From Planctomyces sp. (GTDB lineage: Bacteria; Planctomycetota; Planctomycetia; Planctomycetales; Planctomycetaceae): a stretch of 5,045 nt of DNA. Positions 1-5,045 of this stretch are shown here, one piece after another. The position numbers and the translations under genes were made by a program. The DNA lies in the NCBI GenBank assembly GCA_005809115.1, contig SYLK01000306.1, positions 1 through 5,045 of the forward strand, given 5' to 3'. Under the pieces are notes generated by a model, which did no database searches, was not told the DNA's origin, and saw nothing but the letters and a program-made list of their open reading frames with translations. Position 1 is the first letter of the stretch, and each line of letters starts with the position of its first letter.

Positions 1-2865
1 AATCGTCAGTTCGTCGGTGATGCCGGAAGGCCATCGGACCGTCAGTTTTCCCTGTGACTCATCACGGCCCAGTCCCAGAATGACGTGGCGCTGGTTGCTG
101 GCCTGGTAGCCGTCCCCCGCAGTGACCTGAGCTGTCATTCGCAGCTGGCGGGATTCCCAGGTGAGAATCGCACCGACTGCATCGCGTTCCGACCGATCGC
201 CGCGCAGCTGCACGGCGAGAAAGTGTCCCTGTGCGGTCGTGGTATTCGTCAGCAGCGTCACGGGCGCATCAAGGTGTCCCACGACGGCCTCCTCCGCTCC
301 GTCCCGATTCCAGTCGAGTCGGGCGAGGGCTCGTCCGAGGTATCTGCCGGAGAAGTAAGAACCCAGACTGTCCGCCGGCAGCTCATGGAATCTGCCGCGC
401 CCGGAATTCCGAAACAACTGGGGCGGCATCTTCCAGGGGCGACCATAGTCGCGGTGATCGTCGACGTTTCCATTGGTCACCATCAGATCCAGATGTCCGT
501 CCAGATCTGCATCCAGAAACTGTGTCCCGAAACCGAGCTTGAGCAGACTGGATTCCCGCATGCCTGAGCGAGCGATCTCGTCGGAACACAACAGCCCCTC
601 CGACTGCACATAGAACGCATTCGGCTCCTGCAGGAAATTTGTGACCAGCAGATCCAGTCGGCCGTCTTCGGTGGCATCTCCCAGGGCGATACCCATACAC
701 CCCTGAGCGCGTCCCTCAGCGCTGAAAGCCAGACCTGCCGGGACTGCGGACTCGATGAAGCGCGGCATTCCGCCGCGGGTGGCCGTCTGATTGACGAGAA
801 AGAAGTTCTCCACCAGATCATTCGCCACAAACAGGCTGATTCGACCGCTTCCGTCAAAGTCAGCCGCCACAACGCCCAGTCCCTTGCCGCTGAGGTTTGT
901 CAGTCCACTGGCTTCATCCGGCAACTGCAGGCCCCCGTCGCCGGAGTTCAGGTACACTTCGTCCGGTGAGCCGGGAAAATCAAACGGGGCACACATCCGC
1001 GGGACACCGTCCTTGTGCTGACACATTCGCTCGAAAACGTCTTCCGCCACGACATAGTTCGCCGCATAGATGTCGGGGAACGCGTCGCCGTTCAGATCAG
1101 CCACAGCACAACTCGTCGTCCAGCGGCCGGCATCACCACTGATCAGTTCACTCTGAAACGTACCATCACCATGATTGATGAACAGCCGATTCAGGCCGAT
1201 GTTCGCGACAACGAAATCCACGAAGCCATCACTGTTGACATCCCCCGCCGAGACTCCCTGACTGAACGAATTTTCGTGAATCCCCGAAACAGCCGTGACG
1301 TTGCTGAAGGAACCGTCGCTCTGATTGCGAAACATCTGGTCCAGGTGCTCCGTCTGTGCCGGATCGGGCGGCCAGCGACACCCCTGTGTCAGCAGCAGAT
1401 CCGGCCAGCTGTCACTGTCGAAGTCCAGCACCGCGATGCCTCCGCCGGTGAATTCATACATGAACTGGCCCGGCTGCGCTGGATCACCACTGTTGAAATA
1501 ACGGAAGTCCAGTCCCCGGGTGGTCTCCGAAAAGTGGATCTGTGGCGAAGCCTCCGGAGCGGGTTCCGGGACCACCGCGGGAAATCGATCAGACCAGTCC
1601 GGCAGAGGAAAATCGTCGAACGGAAAGGCATTCGCGGGATTCAGTCGGGGATCAGTCCACACGGGTTTCGCTGTCAGTCGCTCGTCCAGACGCCGGATTG
1701 CCTCGCGGGGCCATTCGGCCTTCGCGTCGAATTCCGCAGCGATACGCGACCAGCCCCAGGCTTCACTGTATCGGCCGAGCAGTTCCAGCTGTTCCACCAT
1801 GCGAAAGAGCGGCGTCAGTGATGTATGTTCAGAATTCAGCAGCAGGGATTCGCGTGCGGAAAGTTCCTGCAGTGCCGCGCATTGTCTGAGAAATGGCTCA
1901 GACAGAACGGCACGACCGCTCGACTGCAGCAGCTGAGCCAGTCGATACCCCGCATCGGAGCGATGCGGATTTCTGCGGACGGCTTCCGCGTAGCAGCGAA
2001 TGGCTGCTTCCGGCTGTGCGGCGTGTTCCGCCCAGGCGCCACGGATCACCCAGATGCCAGGAAACTCATCGGCGTTCAGAGGCAGCTGACGATGCCATGC
2101 GGGGATTTCATCATGGCGTCCGGCATCGACCAGCAGTTCGCCGATTCGGACATGCGCCTCGGTCAACTCGGGCCGCCCCGCCACGGCACGGTGCAGATGC
2201 TGCAGGGCCTGTTCGCGATCATTGTCTTCCAGGTCCTGCCACGATGCGGCGAGGTTGACCAGCGGGTCTACCGGGTTGGCTTTGAGCCACTGCTGCCACA
2301 GGTCAGGGGCAAGGTGCGCACCACGTTCGGCGCCAAGCAGAGTCAGTTGTTCGACCCGACAGCGTCCCCCGCGGAAGACGCGGATCAGGTGTGGAATGGA
2401 TTCCCAGCGACGGGATGTCAGGCCCAGCAGATCCGCCAGTCCTTCTTCGGCGTCCAGATTCTCCGGCACGATTGCGAGGATGCGACGGTATTCCGCCTCA
2501 GCGTCTGACGGCCGGCCCAGTTGTGAAGTCAGCAGCCGGGCTGCCCCGAGGCGGGCGGCCACAGCGTCAGGATCTCTGGTCAGCGGAACCCGGAGGAACC
2601 AGCCAAGGGCATCTGCAAATTTCCGGAGACCTTCGGAGCATTCCCCGGCGATTCGCAGTGCTGCCGGCGAGTCCGGCTGCCACCACAAGGCTACCTCAAT
2701 TGCCGCCAGCCCCTTCGCCTGGCGGCCACGCAGCAACTCGCGTCGCGCCGTGTCAACAGCCGCCTGAAATCGCGTTTCACCGATTGCTCGAAAGGTCAGG
2801 ACACCCGCTGTAATCGCCGTGGTCAGCAGCACTGCGTGGACAATTCGAAACCGGCGACGGACCAT
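1..2865 (-). CDS. Membrane-anchored TPR / FG-GAP (CRTAC1-like) protein with C-terminal ASPIC/UnbV domain, 3' end outside window
   Basis: Reading the minus strand from 2865 gives 955 codons with no stop to the window edge. The ATG is the first possible start, because an in-frame TGA lies 18 bases upstream; no strong Shine-Dalgarno is visible. Residues 1-7 are basic (MVRRRFR) and 8-24 hydrophobic, fitting a signal anchor that places the rest outside the cytoplasm. Residues about 37-400 are helical, TPR-like repeats (for example LGRPSDAEAEYRRIL at 116 and QPEAAIRCYAEAVRRNP at 284). From 443, seven FG-GAP/VCBS-type Asp-rich loops begin at 481, 542, 590, 669, 730, 785 and 851, the expected number for a seven-bladed beta-propeller. 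C615 and C625 match the paired cysteines usual in CRTAC1-type proteins. Residues about 896-955 fit ASPIC/UnbV (GDGYQASN at 917, LGLG at 930, WPSG at 945). Only a short C-terminal tail should be missing. The family is abundant in planctomycetes; its molecular function is not established, with adhesion or protein binding an inference from the folds. Confidence 0.93.
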   Translation of the reverse strand, partial: MVRRRFRIVHAVLLTTAITAGVLTFRAIGETRFQAAVDTARRELLRGRQAKGLAAIEVALWWQPDSPAALRIAGECSEGLRKFADALGWFLRVPLTRDPDAVAARLGAARLLTSQLGRPSDAEAEYRRILAIVPENLDAEEGLADLLGLTSRRWESIPHLIRVFRGGRCRVEQLTLLGAERGAHLAPDLWQQWLKANPVDPLVNLAASWQDLEDNDREQALQHLHRAVAGRPELTEAHVRIGELLVDAGRHDEIPAWHRQLPLNADEFPGIWVIRGAWAEHAAQPEAAIRCYAEAVRRNPHRSDAGYRLAQLLQSSGRAVLSEPFLRQCAALQELSARESLLLNSEHTSLTPLFRMVEQLELLGRYSEAWGWSRIAAEFDAKAEWPREAIRRLDERLTAKPVWTDPRLNPANAFPFDDFPLPDWSDRFPAVVPEPAPEASPQIHFSETTRGLDFRYFNSGDPAQPGQFMYEFTGGGIAVLDFDSDSWPDLLLTQGCRWPPDPAQTEHLDQMFRNQSDGSFSNVTAVSGIHENSFSQGVSAGDVNSDGFVDFVVANIGLNRLFINHGDGTFQSELISGDAGRWTTSCAVADLNGDAFPDIYAANYVVAEDVFERMCQHKDGVPRMCAPFDFPGSPDEVYLNSGDGGLQLPDEASGLTNLSGKGLGVVAADFDGSGRISLFVANDLVENFFLVNQTATRGGMPRFIESAVPAGLAFSAEGRAQGCMGIALGDATEDGRLDLLVTNFLQEPNAFYVQSEGLLCSDEIARSGMRESSLLKLGFGTQFLDADLDGHLDLMVTNGNVDDHRDYGRPWKMPPQLFRNSGRGRFHELPADSLGSYFSGRYLGRALARLDWNRDGAEEAVVGHLDAPVTLLTNTTTAQGHFLAVQLRGDRSERDAVGAILTWESRQLRMTAQVTAGDGYQASNQRHVILGLGRDESQGKLTVRWPSGITDELTI

Positions 2866-2923
2866 CTGGGCGTTCTCAGGAATTGATCAGCAGGTGCCGG
2901 TCGGAACTGCTCGGCTCAGCCAC

Positions 2924-2952
2924 AGCATAGGTGATGGCCAGGCTCCGGACAA
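2924..2952 (-). promoter_or_regulatory. Candidate sigma-70 promoter for the CRTAC1-like gene
   Basis: On the minus strand a -35-like TTGTCC (2952-2947) is followed after exactly 17 bases by a -10-like TATGCT (2929-2924). Each box matches 4 of 6 consensus bases. Transcription would begin near 2917 and leave a leader of about 50 nt before the ATG at 2865, which is a sensible geometry. This is motif matching by eye; planctomycete promoters often diverge from the E. coli consensus, so the call is tentative. Confidence 0.3.
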
Positions 2953-3106
2953 TTGACGAAAAATGCCTGGTTCCGGAACACCCATTGTGCCATGATTCAT
3001 GCAATCGTACGCTGCCGAGTACTGCCGGTCAGGCCCGGCGGCGGGGACATTGTCGGCGATCGGTCGGGCGGAAGTCCGGACCGGAAACGGATGGCAGATT
3101 TCGAAC

Positions 3107-3111
3107 AGGAA
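3107..3111 (+). promoter_or_regulatory. Ribosome binding site that fixes the DUF1501 start
   Basis: AGGAA lies 7 bases before the ATG at 3119. This supports 3119 as the start rather than the in-frame ATG at 2999, which would add 40 residues without any family character ahead of the Tat signal. Confidence 0.65.
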
Positions 3112-3118
3112 ACCGCTG

Positions 3119-4567
3119 ATGCTCTCAATTCTTGGTCGACCACAACAGGTCTGCAACGGCCTGACCAGGCGCACGCTGCTGCAGGCCGGTGGTGCGGGGC
3201 TGCTTGGGCTTTCTGCCGCCCGACTGCAGGCGGCCGAGGCGGCGATGGGAAGTTTCCACAACGGCCGGGCTAAGTCGGTGATGTTCCTGTACCTGTTTGG
3301 CGGTCCGAGCCAGCTGGAAACATTCGACATGAAGCCGGATGCGGCCAGTAACCTCCGCGGTCCGTTTCGGCCAATTGTTTCGCGCACTCCGGACCTCCGA
3401 ATCTGCGAACACATGCCGCGGCTGGCGCAGATGTCAGATCGGTTCTGTGTGATCCGCTCGATGACGCATTCTCACAACGATCACAACGCGTGCCATTATA
3501 TGATGACCGGGCACAAGTGGACGCGTGCTGCCGAAAACGGTCAGGATGTCAACGCGCGCGAAACGGACTGGCCGTCGATCGGAAGTGTCGTCGAGTATCT
3601 CTCCGCTCATGAATCGGGAGTGCGGAAACGCACGTTTCCGGATTATGTTTACCTGCCGAATCGCCTGGGCCATCTCCAGCAGCCGAGGTACGATCGAACG
3701 GGACAGTATGCCGGCTGGCTGGGCGCCGCCTACAACGGACTGGCCACCGAGATACGTCCCAAAAATCCCCGGGACAATCTGTTTCTGCATGCTGCCACGG
3801 AAGAAGAACTGGATTTTCGGATCGCCGGACTGCTGCCGACAACCGAGGTGGCGCTCGACCGCCTGGACCGTCGCCGATCGCTGCTGCAGCAGTTCGACGA
3901 CGCCAGAAGCCTGCGTTATGCGTCACCGCGAAGTCAGGCGTGGGATTCCCAGCGCGATCAGGCGCTGGACCTGGTGACATCCGATGCCATCCGCAGTGCA
4001 CTGGATATTCGCCGTGAGTCGGACGGCCTGCGGGACCAGTATGGACGGCATCTCTTTGGTCAGTCATGCCTGATGGGCCGCCGGATGATCGAAGCCGGTT
4101 GCCGGTTCGTGACCGTGGCATGGGACAGTGTGGCCGGCATTGATGGCTGGGATTCGCACACCACCAGCAGCTACGCCGAAAAATCGCTGATTCCCGGACT
4201 GGATCAGGCCCTGTCTGCCCTGCTGAACGACCTTCAGGACCGCGGCCTTCTGGATGAAACACTGGTCGTGGCCGTTGGTGAAATGGGGCGCACACCCAAA
4301 CCCGACACACCGCAGTGGGGCCGCGGTCACTGGAGCTACTGTTTCCCGGCTGTCATTGCCGGAGCCGGCGTGCGCGGCGGAATCCTGCTGGGAGAATCTG
4401 ACCGGGATGCGGCGTTTCCCACGGAGCGTCCGGTCAGCCCGGAAGACCTCGGCGCCACGATCTATCAGGCACTGGGTGTCGATCTGGGGCTGGCCCTGCC
4501 CGACAGGCAGGGGCGTCCCGTCCCGATCCTGGACGGCGGTCAGCCTCTGACCGACATCTTCGGGTAA
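3119..4567 (+). CDS. DUF1501 family protein, Tat-exported, alkaline phosphatase/sulfatase-like fold
   Basis: Complete 482-residue protein. The N-terminus is a twin-arginine signal: LTRRTLLQAGG at 15-25, a hydrophobic run to about 36 and an Ala-rich end (QAAEAA, 37-42), so it is exported folded. The opening LSILGR and C12 before the RR are typical of planctomycete DUF1501 proteins. Diagnostic family blocks follow in order: FGGPSQLETFDMKPDA at 60-75, HSHNDHNACHYMMTGH at 117-132, WDSH at 344-347, LDETLVVAVGEMGRTPK ending at 394, GRGHW at 401-405, and a C-terminal ILDGGQPLTDIFG. Length is normal for the family. DUF1501 belongs to the alkaline phosphatase-like clan, so a hydrolytic or metal-binding role is plausible, but no substrate is established. 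Planctomycete DUF1501 genes often sit beside DUF1549/DUF1553 cytochrome-type genes; none is present in this window. Oddities: the usual GRDHW reads GRGHW and GEFGRTP reads GEMGRTP. The last base of its stop codon is the first base of the downstream inverted repeat. Confidence 0.95.
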   Translation: MLSILGRPQQVCNGLTRRTLLQAGGAGLLGLSAARLQAAEAAMGSFHNGRAKSVMFLYLFGGPSQLETFDMKPDAASNLRGPFRPIVSRTPDLRICEHMPRLAQMSDRFCVIRSMTHSHNDHNACHYMMTGHKWTRAAENGQDVNARETDWPSIGSVVEYLSAHESGVRKRTFPDYVYLPNRLGHLQQPRYDRTGQYAGWLGAAYNGLATEIRPKNPRDNLFLHAATEEELDFRIAGLLPTTEVALDRLDRRRSLLQQFDDARSLRYASPRSQAWDSQRDQALDLVTSDAIRSALDIRRESDGLRDQYGRHLFGQSCLMGRRMIEAGCRFVTVAWDSVAGIDGWDSHTTSSYAEKSLIPGLDQALSALLNDLQDRGLLDETLVVAVGEMGRTPKPDTPQWGRGHWSYCFPAVIAGAGVRGGILLGESDRDAAFPTERPVSPEDLGATIYQALGVDLGLALPDRQGRPVPILDGGQPLTDIFG

Positions 4568-4595
4568 GGACCGGCCAAAAAATAAGTTGAGCAAA
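4567..4595 (+). repeat. Left arm of the long inverted repeat
   Basis: The arm begins with the last base of the DUF1501 stop codon and reads GGACCGGCC, A6, then TAAGTTGAGCAA. It is complementary to 4779-4807 at 27 of 29 positions. The exceptions are A4584 opposite G4790 and G4591 opposite T4783, the latter a wobble pair in RNA. Confidence 0.92.
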
Positions 4596-4603
4596 TATTC
4601 TGA

Positions 4604-4628
4604 TCAGGGAAGCGCAGCGCCTCCCTGA
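4604..4628 (+). terminator. Hairpin downstream of DUF1501, possible transcript end
   Basis: TCAGGGA (4604-4610) pairs with TCCCTGA (4622-4628). After one A-C mismatch, GCG (4612-4614) pairs with CGC (4618-4620) around a 3-base loop. It lies 37 bases after the DUF1501 stop codon. No T-run follows on the plus strand, so it is not a canonical intrinsic terminator; it may instead stabilise a 3' end or be a branch of the inverted-repeat element in which it sits. Confidence 0.4.
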
Positions 4629-4778
4629 CCGGAATCACGCTGGTGTGTGACAGCGGCTGGACCTGAATGTTTCGTTTTGTCCGTAAGATTGCTGCATGAA
4701 ATCATTGGCCAGCTGATGAACTGCTCCAGCGAATCCGAATTCGAGGTGCCGGACTTATGCGGCCGAAGTTTTCATGAG

Positions 4779-4807
4779 TTTGTTCAACTGATTTTTTGGC
4801 CGGTCCT
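4779..4807 (-). repeat. Right arm of the long inverted repeat
   Basis: Partner of 4567-4595. On the plus strand it contains TTGTTCAACTGA, T6, then GGCCGGTCC. It ends 64 bp before the start of the epimerase gene, so the element fills most of the gap between the two genes. Confidence 0.92.
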
Positions 4808-4871
4808 GAGCGGCTGCACGGACCTTCTGACCAGAGCGGCGACTCCCGTCACATCAAGGGCAGGTTGATCG

Positions 4872-5045
4872 ATGACTGTGACATACTATTCTGTCTGGCT
4901 GATTTGCCTGCTGATGGCTTCCGTTGCCTTCGGTGACTCCCCGCGGAAGGAGTCCTTTGGACGGACCCGTGATGGTCTTCCCGTGGATCTGTTCACACTG
5001 AAAAATGATCAGGGGCTGGTCGCCACGGTCATGACGCGCGGTGCA
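4872..5045 (+). CDS. Secreted aldose 1-epimerase (mutarotase), N-terminal part, runs off the right edge
   Basis: 58 codons are visible. The start ATG at 4872 is preceded by AGG at 4862-4864 with a 7-base gap. Residues 1-21 form a signal peptide with a hydrophobic core (VWLICLLMASVAFG) and probable cleavage after G21 (A-F-G). The mature start then matches the aldose 1-epimerase opening: F29-G30-x-T-x-D34-G35-x-x-V-D-L-F-T-L-x-N45-x-x-G48 and, at the edge, T-R-G57-A58. The family interconverts alpha and beta anomers of free sugars such as galactose and glucose; with a signal peptide this copy would act outside the cytoplasm, as do many planctomycete epimerases. The catalytic His and Glu residues lie beyond the window, so activity cannot be judged. 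The gene is on the same strand as DUF1501 but 304 bp downstream, with the inverted-repeat element between, so it is probably not tightly co-transcribed. A galM-type gene is likely; the exact sugar is unknown. Confidence 0.82.
   Translation, partial: MTVTYYSVWLICLLMASVAFGDSPRKESFGRTRDGLPVDLFTLKNDQGLVATVMTRGA

Larger units (their letters stand above)
2866..3118. other. Divergent intergenic region between the CRTAC1-like and DUF1501 genes
   Basis: This 253-bp stretch separates two genes transcribed away from each other and must hold the start signals for both. No convincing gene lies in it; the short frames crossing it have no recognisable protein character. It contains a plausible minus-strand promoter (2924-2952), a perfect 10-bp palindrome GTTCCGGAAC at 2970-2979 and an 11-base dyad CATGATTCATG at 2991-3001, either of which could be an operator but could also be chance. 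For the plus strand only a weak pair is visible: TTGTGC at 2985-2990 and TACGCT at 3008-3013 with 17-bp spacing. A TTGACG at 2953-2958 has no matching -10 at normal spacing. Confidence 0.7.
4567..4807. mobile_element. 241-bp non-coding element bounded by 29-bp inverted repeats (MITE-like, or a structured RNA)
   Basis: Two long arms in inverted orientation (4567-4595 and 4779-4807) enclose 183 bp that hold no credible gene and look less GC-rich than the flanking genes. Matched terminal inverted repeats around a short non-coding core are the usual layout of a miniature inverted-repeat transposable element. No clear target-site duplication is visible: the left flank reads TTCGGGTAA before GGACC and the right flank reads TGAGCGG after GGTCC, at best an imperfect TAA/TGA. 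No transposase is present and the ends cannot be assigned to an IS family by eye. The alternative is a structured RNA or intercistronic RNA element, because in plus-strand RNA one of the two arm differences becomes a G-U pair and the core can fold further (4604-4628 and 4695-4776). Confidence 0.5.

Noticed and set aside
85..2813. Numerous open frames on the plus strand across this region, the longest about 268 codons at 1015-1821
   Set aside because: They lie antisense to the continuous 955-codon minus-strand frame, whose translation shows clear TPR, FG-GAP and ASPIC/UnbV motifs. The plus-strand translations show no domain character and are by-products of GC-rich codon use.
2953..2982. TTGACG at 2953-2958 as a -35 box for DUF1501
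   Set aside because: No acceptable -10 hexamer lies 16-18 bases downstream; the sequence there is GGAACACC-like.
3074..3081. GTCCGGAC palindrome before the DUF1501 gene
   Set aside because: An 8-bp palindrome of G and C is expected by chance in DNA of this composition, with no supporting context.
2999..3118. Longer start for the DUF1501 protein at ATG 2999
   Set aside because: It would place 40 unrelated residues ahead of the Tat signal, has no good ribosome binding site, and the ATG at 3119 has AGGAA at the right distance and the typical family N-terminus.
3549..4310. Minus-strand frame of 253 codons inside the DUF1501 gene
   Set aside because: Antisense to a well-recognised gene; its Arg/Pro-rich translation shows no domain.
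4558..4815. Target-site duplication flanking the inverted repeat
   Set aside because: The flanks TTCGGGTAA and TGAGCGG share at most an imperfect three-base match, so no duplication can be claimed.
4647..4868. Small plus-strand open frame of 73 codons before the epimerase gene
   Set aside because: It starts inside the inverted-repeat element, runs through its right arm and has no ribosome binding site or protein-like features I can support; the DNA is better explained by the repeat structure.

Overview
The window looks like part of a planctomycete (Planctomycetota) chromosome. This is inferred from gene content: a Tat-exported DUF1501 protein and a large membrane-anchored TPR plus FG-GAP/CRTAC1-type protein ending in an ASPIC/UnbV domain are both families strongly expanded in that phylum. 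Base composition is GC-rich throughout. I see no rRNA, tRNA or CRISPR array.

Layout. Positions 1-2865 (minus strand) are one continuous reading frame of 955 codons. It starts at 2865 and runs off the left edge before any stop. It encodes an N-terminal membrane anchor, a TPR-like helical region, a propeller of seven FG-GAP blades and most of a C-terminal ASPIC/UnbV domain. Positions 2866-3118 are a 253-bp divergent intergenic region with a candidate sigma-70 promoter for the minus-strand gene and a good ribosome binding site for the plus-strand gene. Positions 3119-4567 (plus) encode a complete 482-residue DUF1501 protein with a Tat signal. Positions 4567-4807 hold a non-coding element bounded by 29-bp inverted repeats (27/29 complementary) with further internal hairpins; a MITE-like mobile element or a structured RNA are the two best readings. 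Positions 4872-5045 (plus) are the 5' end of a secreted aldose 1-epimerase (GalM-like) gene that runs off the right edge.

How the parts relate. All three proteins carry export or membrane-anchoring signals, so the locus is devoted to envelope or extracytoplasmic proteins. The DUF1501 and CRTAC1-type genes share one divergent promoter region and could be co-regulated, but nothing here proves a joint function. The epimerase gene follows on the same strand as DUF1501 but is separated from it by 304 bp containing the inverted-repeat element, so it is probably a separate transcription unit or one made conditional by that structure. The inverted-repeat element is the least explained and most interesting part of the window.
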